Shown here: positions 21,818 through 29,777 of the stretch, piece after piece | Numbering within the stretch: position 1 is the stretch's first letter | Layout of the letters: each line of letters starts with the position of its first letter | NCBI RefSeq assembly: GCF_003205835.1 | Contig: NZ_CP029773.1 | Span: 3,876,501 to 3,940,500 of the forward strand | Reading direction: 5' to 3' | DNA length: 64,000 nucleotides | Source: Stenotrophomonas maltophilia | GTDB lineage: Bacteria; Pseudomonadota; Gammaproteobacteria; Xanthomonadales; Xanthomonadaceae | The notes under the pieces: generated by a model | What the model was told of the DNA's origin: nothing | Databases searched by the model: none | Seen by the model: only the letters and a program-made list of their open reading frames with translations | Position numbers and translations under genes: made by a program

Positions 21818-22756
21818 TCAGTCCGCGCCCAGGGCCTGGCGCACCAGGGCCTCGAAACGCTGCTGGTCGTAGGCCATCAGCAGATCGCAGTTGTCCGGCT
21901 GGCCGGTCTGGCGGTTCCAGTCGACGATGGTGGCGCCGCGGCTGAACGTGCCGTTCAGCTCCACGTTCAGCGGACGCGATTCGACCTGCAGCTGCCCTTC
22001 CGGGTTCAGTGCCCAGGCCATGGCCACCGCATCGGCGGTGTACCAGCGCCCGCCCTTGCTGTCTTCGGACAGGCCACGGGTCTTGCGCGAGATCAGCTCG
22101 TAGAAGCGGGCGCGATCGGAATCGGCCTGCAGCCACTTCTCGGCGTCCTGCAGCGGCAGGCCATGGGCGACGGTGGCCTCCCAGTCCGACACCAGCAGGT
22201 GCTTGAACGAAGTGAACACCACGTGCGCCGCTTCCGGATCGAACGCAATGTTGAATTCGGCCGCCGGGGTGATGTTGCCGTGGCAGGTGACCGCGCCACC
22301 CATGACCACGATGCGCTTGATGCGCTCGGGCAGGGTCGGGTCCAGCTTCAGTGCCAGCGCGAGGTTGGTCAGCGGGCCAAGCATCACCAGCATCAGTTCG
22401 CCGGCGTGCTCGTGCGACAGGCGCAGGATGGCCAGCGCGGCATGCTCGGCCTCGGCCTGGCGGCTCGGCGGCGGCAGGTCCACGTCGCCGTAGCCGTCAC
22501 GGCCATGCACGTGGGCGGCGTCAACGGAGGGATGCAGCAGCGGATCCGGGCTGCCGGCAAACACCGGCACGTCGGCGCGGCCGACGATGTCGCAGAGCTT
22601 GAGGGCGTTGCGGACGGTGTACTGCAGGCCGACATTGCCGGCGGCGATGGTCAGGGCGACCACGTCATGCCGTTCGTCGGCAAAGGCCATCAGCAGGGCC
22701 AGGGCGTCGTCCACACCAGGGTCGGTGTCGATCAACAGGGGGATCTTGTGGGTCAT
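21818..22756 (-). CDS. Inosine/uridine-preferring nucleoside hydrolase
   Basis: 312 aa. The N-terminal D10-T-D-P-G-V-D15-D16 motif is the Ca2+-binding signature of the family, which cleaves ribonucleosides to base and ribose for salvage. Supporting motifs are VMLGPLTNLALAL, VMGGAVTCHGNITPAAEFNIAFDPEAA and a C-terminal DAVAMAW calcium/ribose site. Substrate preference (inosine, uridine or pyrimidine) cannot be fixed from sequence. Single gene with a strong terminator; probably cytoplasmic. Confidence 0.93.
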   Translation of the reverse strand: MTHKIPLLIDTDPGVDDALALLMAFADERHDVVALTIAAGNVGLQYTVRNALKLCDIVGRADVPVFAGSPDPLLHPSVDAAHVHGRDGYGDVDLPPPSRQAEAEHAALAILRLSHEHAGELMLVMLGPLTNLALALKLDPTLPERIKRIVVMGGAVTCHGNITPAAEFNIAFDPEAAHVVFTSFKHLLVSDWEATVAHGLPLQDAEKWLQADSDRARFYELISRKTRGLSEDSKGGRWYTADAVAMAWALNPEGQLQVESRPLNVELNGTFSRGATIVDWNRQTGQPDNCDLLMAYDQQRFEALVRQALGAD

Positions 22757-22912
22757 CGTTGCCGTCTTCAGATCGGCAACGAAGTGTGGACCGGGATGAT
22801 GACCGTTGCAAGTACGGGGGGTTGGGGTTCGGCAGGGCTGCGCCCTGCACCCGCAGAGGCAGGAGCAACGGCAACAGCAACGGCAACGTCAGAAGCTGGT
22901 TTTCTGGAGGAT

Positions 22913-23014
22913 GGCGGGATGGGTCCGGTGGCAGGGGCCGCCGTGAACCCGTCCATGGGGGCTTGGTCGCGGCATCCATGCCGCTCACACCCCTGCCACC
23001 GGACCCATCCCGCC
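22913..23014. repeat. Long hairpin element with 52-nt core, copy 1
   Basis: Arms 22913-22937 (GGCGGGATGGGTCCGGTGGC...) and 22990-23014 are perfect 25-nt reverse complements. The 52-nt centre contains AACCCGTCCATGGGGGCTTG and the inner hairpin GCGGCATCCATGCCGC. The same architecture occurs at 34486, 60970 and 61230. Confidence 0.9.
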
Positions 23015-23129
23015 TTCGACAGATTTCCGCGATCTGTCGGAACGGCGTTCTGCTCTGGTGGGTGTCGACCTCGGTCCACACATCCACGCAATGCGTGGAG
23101 GAACATGTAAATGATCGAATTGGCTCTCT

Positions 23130-23225
23130 GTAGAGTCGAGCCATGCTCGACTCCCGCGCGCAGCGCGAAAAGCAGCCGAGCGTGGGCTCGGCTCTACAGT
23201 AGATCCACGCCATGCGTGGATGAGC
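23130..23225. repeat. SMAG dimer followed by a third GTAG palindrome
   Basis: GTAGAGTCGAGCCATGCTCG... from 23130 faces an inverted copy with altered stem (GCCGAGCGTGGGCTCGGC) ending CTAC at 23197. GTAGATCCACGCCATGCGTG... follows at 23199-23223. The second stem has compensating changes relative to the first. Confidence 0.8.
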
Positions 23226-23236
23226 GTCCCGGGGAT

Positions 23237-23275
23237 GGGGTCAGAGCCCTTTGCTGTGCAAAGGGGTCTGACCCC
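23237..23275. repeat. GGGGTCAGA-type palindrome
   Basis: GGGGTCAGAGCCCTTTGC-TGT-GCAAAGGGGTCTGACCCC: an 18-bp nearly perfect stem just downstream of the recG stop. It could double as a recG terminator, though without a T-run. Related copies are at 25852, 26094 and 34683. Confidence 0.8.
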
Positions 23276-23280
23276 GCCAC

Positions 23281-25392
23281 TTACGCCGAGGCGTAACGCA
23301 CGGCGGTGCCGATCCAGCGCTGCACCACGCGATCGGCCAGCGCGGGTTGCTGGGCCAGCAGGCGTTCGGCAAGATCGTGCACGCCGGGCAGCAGGCCGGC
23401 GTCGCGGGCCAGGTCGGCAATGCGGAAGCCGGCCAGGCCGGTCTGCCGGGTACCCAGCAGTTCGCCGGGGCCGCGCAGTTCCAGATCCTTTTCGGCGATG
23501 ACGAAGCCATCGTTGGTTTCGCGCATGGTCTGCAAACGCTCGCGCGCCATCTGCGAAAGCGGCGCCTGGTACAGCAGCACGCAGCGCGATACCGCCGAAC
23601 CACGACCCACGCGGCCGCGCAACTGGTGCAGCTGGGCCAAGCCCAGCCGTTCGGCATTCTCGATCACCATCAGCGAGGCATTCGGTACGTCCACGCCCAC
23701 TTCAATCACGGTGGTCGCCACCAGCAGGTCGATCTCACCGGCCTTGAACGCCACCATCGTCGCCAGCTTCTCGGCGGCCTTCAGGCGGCCATGCACCAGC
23801 CCGACGCGCACGCCCGGCAGCAGCGCCTGCAGCGACTCGTAGGTGGCCTGCGCCGGCGTCGCATCCAGCTCCTCGCTTTCCTCGATGAGCGTGCACACCC
23901 AGTACACCTGCCGCCCTTCCTGGCAGGCCAGCGCGATGCGCTCGATCAGTTCGGGACGGCGATCGTTGTTGAGTGCCACGGTCTGCACCGGTGTGCGGCC
24001 GGGAGGCAGTTCGTCAATGGCCGACACATCCAGATCCGCGTATTCGGACATCGCCAGCGTGCGCGGAATCGGCGTGGCGGTCATCACCAGCTGGTGCGGC
24101 ACGCTGTTGCCACCCGCGCCCTTGTCGCGCAGGGCCAGCCGCTGGTGCACGCCGAAGCGGTGCTGTTCGTCGACGATGGCCAGAGCCAGATCCTGGAATA
24201 CCACCGCCTCCTGCATCAGTGCATGGGTACCGACCACCACCTGCGCTTCGCCGTTGGCGACCTGCTCCATCACCTTGGCGCGCGCCTTGCCGGTGACCTT
24301 GCCGGCCAGCCAGGCGATACGCACGCCCAGCGGTTCCAGCCAGCCGCGCAGGTTGTTGAGATGCTGCTCGGCCAGCAGTTCGGTGGGCGCTGCCAATGCG
24401 ACCTGCTTACCCTGCTCGACTGCCAGCATCGCGGCCAGTGCGGCGACCACGGTCTTGCCGGAGCCAACGTCGCCCTGCACAAGCCGCAGCATCGGGCTGG
24501 GCCGTGCGAGGTCTTCGCGAATCTGCTTGAACACACGCGCCTGTGCACCCGTCAGCGCGAACGGCAGCTGTTTCAGCAGCGCCTTGGCCAGCTTGCCGGG
24601 GCCGGCCAGCGGCGGCGCATGGTGCGCCTGCAAGGCAATACGCTGGCGGCGCAGGCTAAGGTGATGGGCCAGCAGCTCTTCCATTGCCAGACGACGCTGC
24701 GCCGGGTGGGTGCCTGCTGCCAAGGCGGCCAGATCGGCATCCGGCGGCGGCCGATGCACGGTCAGCAGCGCACTGCGCAGCGACGGCAGGCCGAGGCCAT
24801 CCAGCCAGCCGCTGGGCAGTAGTTCCAGCGTGCTTTCCTCGGGCAGGCGATCCAGCGCCTGACCGATCAGCTTGCGCATGGTCATCGGGCCGACGCCTTC
24901 GACGGTGGGATACACCGGGTCGAGGCGGTCGCCGAGTTCGGGATCGTCGTTGCGGCCCAGCAGCTGGTAGCTGGGATGGACGATTTCCAGGCCGAGGTGG
25001 CCGGGTTTGGGCGTGCCGAAGCAGCGCAGCCGGTTGCCGACCGCGAACTGGCCGACCTGCTGCTGGCGGAAATGGAAGAAGCGCAGCACCAGGGTGCCCT
25101 GCCCCTCATCCTCCACCGCCACTTTCAGCATCGGCCGGTAGCGCATGCCGCGCTCGACCGCGACCACCCGCACTTCCACCTGCGCCGGCACGCCATTGCG
25201 CAGGTCTTCGATGCGGGTCAGCCGGGTCCGGTCTTCATAGCGCAGCGGCAGATGAAGCCAGAGATCCTGCAGGGTGGCCAGGCCACGCGCCTGCAGTTTG
25301 GCGGCCACGGCCGGGCCCACGCCCGCGAGCATCGCCAGGGATGCTTCGCCGGACGGTGACAGGACCGGGGTGACCGCCGCCTTGCGTGCCAC
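23281..25392 (-). CDS. recG: ATP-dependent DNA helicase RecG
   Basis: 703 aa (about 690 is usual). RecG remodels stalled replication forks and Holliday junctions. The N-terminal wedge/OB domain (about 50-210) is followed by helicase domain 1 with Walker A (QGDVGSGKT) and the DEQH box (IVDEQHRFG), then helicase domain 2 with TATPIPRTLAMSEYADLD and the C-terminal QLRGRVGRG TRG motif region. Intact. It closes the gmk-rpoZ-spoT-ridA-recG series; E. coli has gmk-rpoZ-spoT-trmH-recG. Confidence 0.97.
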   Translation of the reverse strand: MARKAAVTPVLSPSGEASLAMLAGVGPAVAAKLQARGLATLQDLWLHLPLRYEDRTRLTRIEDLRNGVPAQVEVRVVAVERGMRYRPMLKVAVEDEGQGTLVLRFFHFRQQQVGQFAVGNRLRCFGTPKPGHLGLEIVHPSYQLLGRNDDPELGDRLDPVYPTVEGVGPMTMRKLIGQALDRLPEESTLELLPSGWLDGLGLPSLRSALLTVHRPPPDADLAALAAGTHPAQRRLAMEELLAHHLSLRRQRIALQAHHAPPLAGPGKLAKALLKQLPFALTGAQARVFKQIREDLARPSPMLRLVQGDVGSGKTVVAALAAMLAVEQGKQVALAAPTELLAEQHLNNLRGWLEPLGVRIAWLAGKVTGKARAKVMEQVANGEAQVVVGTHALMQEAVVFQDLALAIVDEQHRFGVHQRLALRDKGAGGNSVPHQLVMTATPIPRTLAMSEYADLDVSAIDELPPGRTPVQTVALNNDRRPELIERIALACQEGRQVYWVCTLIEESEELDATPAQATYESLQALLPGVRVGLVHGRLKAAEKLATMVAFKAGEIDLLVATTVIEVGVDVPNASLMVIENAERLGLAQLHQLRGRVGRGSAVSRCVLLYQAPLSQMARERLQTMRETNDGFVIAEKDLELRGPGELLGTRQTGLAGFRIADLARDAGLLPGVHDLAERLLAQQPALADRVVQRWIGTAVRYASA

Positions 25393-25399
25393 GTGGCGG

Positions 25400-25786
<387 letters not shown>

Positions 25787-25851
25787 GGGTCGCTCCGGTG
25801 CTTGGGGGAAAACAGAGCGGTGATTGTACCGGGTGGGGGCGCGCGTCGGCT

Positions 25852-26132
25852 GGGGTCGGATCCGTTTCCCGGCGGGAAACGGCTCTGACCCTGCACGGTG
25901 ATGGTAGTGCCGGCCGCTGGCCGGCAACTCCATGAACGTTTGCCGGCATCGCAAGGTTGCCGGTCAGCGGCCGGCACAACCGGGAATATCCACGCATGGC
26001 TTGGATCTACTGCGATACAACCGGTAGCGTCGGGCCATTCCCGGCGAGCGCGCGATCATCCACGCATTGTGTGGACCTACGGGGGGATTCAATGGGGTCA
26101 GAGCCCTCTCCGCAGGAGAGGGATCCGACCCC
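25852..26132. repeat. Cluster of SMAG and GGGGTCAGA palindromes between spoT and ridA
   Basis: The 356-bp gap holds, in order: a GGGGTCGGATCCGTTTCCC-GGC-GGGAAACGG... palindrome (25852-25891), GTAG SMAG TGCCGGCCGCTGGCCGGCA (25904-25926), a facing GCCGGTCAGCGGCCGGC (25960-25976), TCCACGCATGGCTTGGATCTAC (25989-26010), TCCACGCATTGTGTGGACCTAC (26059-26080) and GGGGTCAGAGCCCTCTCC-GCA-GGAGAGGGATCC... (26094-26132). The first and last flank the set like bookends. The ridA promoter, if separate, would have to lie here; I do not see it. Confidence 0.8.
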
Positions 26133-26142
26133 CGGGTTCGCG

Positions 26143-28305
26143 TTACTGGCGGCGTACCGATTGCACGACCGACAGGCGGCGCAGGCGGCGCATCACTTCG
26201 GCCAGGTGGTTGCGGTCGCGCACCTGGATGTTGAACGCCAGCACGGCAGCGTTGAAGTCACGGTCCAGGTAGTCCACCCGTTCGATGTTGGAGTGGCTCT
26301 GGGCGATGGCGGCGGCCAGCTGCGCCAGCACGCCGGTGCCGTTCTCCACTTCCACCACCAGCGATGTGTCGTAGTCGCCGGAAACGGTGGTGTCCCAGCC
26401 GATCGGCACCCAGCGCTCGGGCGACTTGCGCAGCTCGGCCAGGTTCGGGCAGTCCATGCGGTGCACCACGATGCCCTTGCCGGCGGTGTGGTAGCCCATG
26501 ATCTCGTCGCCGGGAATCGGCTGGCAGCAACCGGCGAAGGTGACCACGCCGCGCTCGCTGCCGTTGATCAGGATCTTTTCCTGCGAGTGGTGGCGCGAAT
26601 GCGGGCCGCCACGCAGTTCGGCATAGGCCATCAGCGCCTGCGCGGCCTGGGTCGGCATCCAGTTGCCCAGTGCGACCTCGGCCAACAGTGCCTCCAGGCG
26701 CGGGAAGCGGTGCTCGGTCAGGAACGCATCCAGGCGCCCCTTCGGCAGCCGCTCCAGCGACGAATCCATCGCCTCCAGCGCACGGTCGAGCATGCGGTGG
26801 CCGAGCTGCACGGCGTCTTCGTGCTCCAGCTGCTTGAGCTGGTGGCGGATGGCGGTGCGCGCCTTGCTGGTGACCACGAATTCCAGCCACTGCGGCTTCG
26901 GCGTGGCCGAACGGGCGGTGATGATCTCCACCGACTGCCCGGACACCAGCTTGGTGCGCAGTGGCACCAGCTTCTTGTCCACGCGCGAGGCCACGGCCAT
27001 GTTGCCGACGTCGGTATGCACGGCGTAGGCGAAGTCCAGCGCGGTGGAATTGCGCGGCAGGGCCAGGATCTTGCCCTTCGGGGTGAACAGGTAGACCTCG
27101 TCCGGGAACAGGTCGACCTTGACGTTGTCGAGGAACTCCAGCGAGGACCCGGCGGCGCGCTGCGAGTCGATCAGCTCGACGATCCAGGCGTGCGCGCGGC
27201 TCTGTGCGCTGTTGGGCGAATCACCACCGAACTTGTAGGTCCAGTGCGCGGCCACGCCGCGTTCGGCAATCAGGTCCATTTCCTCGGTGCGGATCTGCAC
27301 CTCGATCGGCGAGCCATAAGGCCCGAACAGCACGGTGTGCAGCGACTGGTAACCGTTGGCCTTGGGAATGGCGATGAAGTCGCGGAAGCGGCCATCCAGC
27401 GGCTTGAAGGTGGCATGCACCGAACCCAGCGCGTGGTAGCAGCTGGGCACGCTGCGCACGACCAGGCGGAAGCCGAACACGTCCATCACCTGGTCGAAGG
27501 ATTTGTTCTCGTCGCGCATCTTGTTGTAGATGCTCCACGGGGTCTTGATGCGGCTGACCAGGCGGTGCTCGATACCTTCTTTGGCCAGGCGCTGCGACAG
27601 CTGCACTTCCACCTGCGCCATCGCCTCGCGGCGCACTACCGGCTGACTGCGGATGTGTTTCTCGATGATGGCGTGGCGCCACGGGTACAGCGCCTTGAAA
27701 CCGAGGTTCTGCAGCTCGCTCTTGACCAGGCTCATGCCCAGGCGCTGGGCGATGGGCGCGTAGATCTCCAGCGTTTCGCGGGCAATGCGGCCGCGTGCTT
27801 CGCGGCTCTGCGCGCCCAGCGTGCGCATGTTGTGCAGGCGGTCGGCAAGCTTGATCATGATCACGCGCAGGTCGCGCGACATCGCCAGCAGCATCTTGCG
27901 GAAGCTCTCGGCGGCCGCTTCCTGGCGGTCGCGGAACTTCAGCTTGTCCAGCTTGGTGACGCCGTCGACCAGTTCGGCCACGGCTTCGCCGAACTCGGCG
28001 GCCAGCGCCTCACGGGTCAGCGGGGTGTCTTCGATGGTGTCGTGCAGGATCGCGGCGATCAGCGCTTCCACGTCCAGGCCGAGCTCGGCCAGCACCTGGG
28101 CCACGGCCACTGGATGGGTGATATAGGGCTCGCCCGACTTGCGCGTCTGCCCAGCGTGCGCGGCGGCGCCGACTTCCCAGGCACGGCGCAACAGCGGCAG
28201 CTGTTCCGGCGGCAGGTAATGGGCGGCGCGTTCAAGCTGGAGGACGTAGTCGGGTACGGCGGCAGCGGGGGCTGCGGCGACCTTGGCAGTGGGGCCTGGG
28301 TTCAT
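26143..28305 (-). CDS. spoT: Bifunctional (p)ppGpp synthase/hydrolase SpoT
   Basis: 720 aa. N-terminal HD hydrolase domain with His64, His88-Asp89 (AILHDTIED) and YITHPV. Synthetase domain with RIKTPWSIYNKM, DVFGFRLVV and GYQSLHTVLFGP. TGS domain with PKGKILALPRNSTALDFAYAVHTDVG, then helical and C-terminal ACT domain (about 645-720). The intact HD site shows hydrolase ability, so this is SpoT rather than RelA. It sits in the gmk-rpoZ-spoT series, 106 bp after rpoZ with a hairpin between. Confidence 0.97.
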   Translation of the reverse strand: MNPGPTAKVAAAPAAAVPDYVLQLERAAHYLPPEQLPLLRRAWEVGAAAHAGQTRKSGEPYITHPVAVAQVLAELGLDVEALIAAILHDTIEDTPLTREALAAEFGEAVAELVDGVTKLDKLKFRDRQEAAAESFRKMLLAMSRDLRVIMIKLADRLHNMRTLGAQSREARGRIARETLEIYAPIAQRLGMSLVKSELQNLGFKALYPWRHAIIEKHIRSQPVVRREAMAQVEVQLSQRLAKEGIEHRLVSRIKTPWSIYNKMRDENKSFDQVMDVFGFRLVVRSVPSCYHALGSVHATFKPLDGRFRDFIAIPKANGYQSLHTVLFGPYGSPIEVQIRTEEMDLIAERGVAAHWTYKFGGDSPNSAQSRAHAWIVELIDSQRAAGSSLEFLDNVKVDLFPDEVYLFTPKGKILALPRNSTALDFAYAVHTDVGNMAVASRVDKKLVPLRTKLVSGQSVEIITARSATPKPQWLEFVVTSKARTAIRHQLKQLEHEDAVQLGHRMLDRALEAMDSSLERLPKGRLDAFLTEHRFPRLEALLAEVALGNWMPTQAAQALMAYAELRGGPHSRHHSQEKILINGSERGVVTFAGCCQPIPGDEIMGYHTAGKGIVVHRMDCPNLAELRKSPERWVPIGWDTTVSGDYDTSLVVEVENGTGVLAQLAAAIAQSHSNIERVDYLDRDFNAAVLAFNIQVRDRNHLAEVMRRLRRLSVVQSVRRQ

Positions 28306-28349
28306 GCCCGAAGCCTATTCCAGCGCGACGTTTACGGCAAATCCTGAAT

Positions 28350-28380
28350 GCGAAACAGCCCGCACGGGGCGGGCTGTTCG
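28350..28380 (-). terminator. Hairpin after rpoZ
   Basis: Minus-strand AACAGCCCGC-CCCGT-GCGGGCTGTT, a perfect 10-bp stem followed by only TCG, 31 bp after the rpoZ stop. Probably partial termination or attenuation ahead of spoT. Confidence 0.65.
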
Positions 28381-28411
28381 GCACATCCAACGATTACGTT
28401 GATCGATGCGA

Positions 28412-28711
28412 TCAATCGTCGTTCTTGGACATGTCTTCGTCGGCGACCACTTCCGCGGCAGCCCACTCCAGCGCTTCGCGCTCGGCGCGCTCACGCTCGG
28501 CCTTCTCGACTTCGTCGATCAGCGCGTTGTCGATCTTGCGGGCAGCGATTTCGCGCAGCGCCAGCACGGTCGGCTTGTCCTCGGTCTCGCTGTTGTCCAG
28601 CGTGGCCTGCACGCCGTTGGCGAGCTGGCGGGCACGCTTGGAAGCCATCATGACCAGTTCGAAACGGTTGTTAACGACTTCCAGGCAATCTTCTACGGTG
28701 ATGCGGGCCAT
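28412..28711 (-). CDS. rpoZ: RNA polymerase omega subunit
   Basis: 99 aa. Starts [11 protein letters not shown] and carries the conserved [16 protein letters not shown] and DNKPTV-type ([13 protein letters not shown]) motifs of omega, which assists RNA polymerase assembly and, with the DksA/ppGpp system, the stringent response. C-terminus acidic. It has its own promoter region upstream, between gmk and spoT. Confidence 0.97.
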   Translation of the reverse strand: MARITVEDCLEVVNNRFELVMMASKRARQLANGVQATLDNSETEDKPTVLALREIAARKIDNALIDEVEKAERERAEREALEWAAAEVVADEDMSKNDD

Positions 28712-28764
28712 ACGGGCTCCCGGCGACCGGTCGGCCGCTCAGTCGAATGAGGGAAAGGGGACGG

Positions 28765-28794
28765 AGTGTACTGGCAGGGGCTGGACAAAATCAA
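28765..28794 (-). promoter_or_regulatory. Candidate promoter of rpoZ
   Basis: Minus-strand TTGATT (28794-28789), 18 bp, TACACT (28770-28765), about 54 bp before the rpoZ ATG. Four of six matches in each hexamer. Confidence 0.45.
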
Positions 28795-28821
28795 GCCAAC
28801 CCCTACCCGATTCTTTTGGAA

Positions 28822-29487
28822 TCAGTCAGTTGCGCCCGGATCGGGGGTCAACAGGGCCTGGATCAGGCCAGCGTGGCGGACCTTCTGGGCCTCCCGGCGC
28901 AGCCGGCTGGCGGTGAAGATGGCGCACAGCTCGTCCACGGCGGTGTCGAACACCTCGTTGACGATCACGTAGTCGAACTCGTTGAAGTGCAGCATCTCGT
29001 CACGGGCCGCGCCCAGGCGCTGGGCGATGACCGCCTCGCTGTCCTGGCCGCGCTTGCGCATGCGGTCCTGCAGGGCCTGCTTGGACGGCGGCAGGATGAA
29101 CACGGTGACCGTGCCCGGCACCAGCTGGCGCACCTGCTGCGCGCCCTGCCAGTCGATCTCCAGCAGCACGTCCTGGCCGGCGGCCAGCTGCGGTTCCACC
29201 GACTGGCGGGCGGTGCCCTTCCAGTCACCGTGCACCCAGGCATGCTCGAAGAAGTCGCCGGCGGCGATCATCTGTTCGAACTTCTCGGCGCTGACGAAGT
29301 GGTAGTGCTGGCCGTTCACTTCACCGGGGCGCATCGCGCGCGAGGTGAAGGAGATCGACAGGGCGATCTGCGGGTCACGCGCCAGGGTGGCGTTGACGAT
29401 GCTGCTCTTGCCGGCGCCGGAGGGCGCCGCAACGATGTACAGCGTGCCGCGCGCGACGGCGTCCGACGGAGTAGACGGGGCGCTCAT
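28822..29487 (-). CDS. gmk: Guanylate kinase
   Basis: 221 aa from ATG at 29487 (M-S-A-P-S-T-P-S-D-A); the longer open frame upstream is a non-homologous extension. Phosphorylates GMP to GDP. P-loop APSGAGKSS (21-29), the GMP-binding SFTSRAMRPGEVNGQHYHF, and LEIDWQGAQQVR. First gene of the gmk-rpoZ-spoT-ridA-recG series. yicC, its direct upstream neighbour in Pseudomonas, is here 23 kb away behind inserted DNA. Confidence 0.97.
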   Translation of the reverse strand: MSAPSTPSDAVARGTLYIVAAPSGAGKSSIVNATLARDPQIALSISFTSRAMRPGEVNGQHYHFVSAEKFEQMIAAGDFFEHAWVHGDWKGTARQSVEPQLAAGQDVLLEIDWQGAQQVRQLVPGTVTVFILPPSKQALQDRMRKRGQDSEAVIAQRLGAARDEMLHFNEFDYVIVNEVFDTAVDELCAIFTASRLRREAQKVRHAGLIQALLTPDPGATD

Positions 29488-29706
29488 GCACGGAACCCAA
29501 CTGGTTGATTTCGCAAAATTTTTCCTCGATGTTCCAGATCCGGCGCGGAGGATCGCGCCAGGACGGCGGGGGCTGCGCGGAACATCCTGGAACCAGGCCC
29601 GGCAGACGACTCCCCGGGGTGCGGGCACGCAACTTTACCAGAGCCGCCCCTTGCCGCGCCCGCCCGGCAGGCGCCGGGCCTTGTGCCACATGGGCATGCG
29701 GGGGCC

Positions 29707-29717
29707 TGTGCTATAAC
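29707..29717 (+). promoter_or_regulatory. Candidate extended -10 promoter of the formate dehydrogenase operon
   Basis: TGTGCTATAAC: an extended -10 (TGC-TATAAC, 5/6), 60 bp upstream of fdnG. No clear -35 and no convincing FNR box in the 290-bp gmk-fdnG divergent region. That region is otherwise unremarkable apart from an AT-rich patch at 29509-29525 near gmk. Confidence 0.4.
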
Positions 29718-29777
29718 CGGGCCGTACCCAACGACAGCCCGGAGGCCCGTGCCTCCCCGCCATCCCAGGAGAACGGC

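Larger units (their letters stand above)
22757..23280. other. 524-bp non-coding region packed with palindromic elements
   Basis: Between the nucleoside hydrolase start and the recG stop. In order: a GCAGGGCTGCGCCCTGC palindrome (22831-22847), the long hairpin 22913-23014, a GACAGATTTCCGCGATCTGTC hairpin (about 23018-23038), GTGTCGACCTCGGTCCACAC (about 23064-23083), a TCCACGCAATGCGTGGA palindrome (about 23083-23099), a SMAG dimer, a TCCACGC/GCGTGGA element and a GGGGTCAGA palindrome. No gene is supported. The promoter of the nucleoside hydrolase was not identified. Confidence 0.75.
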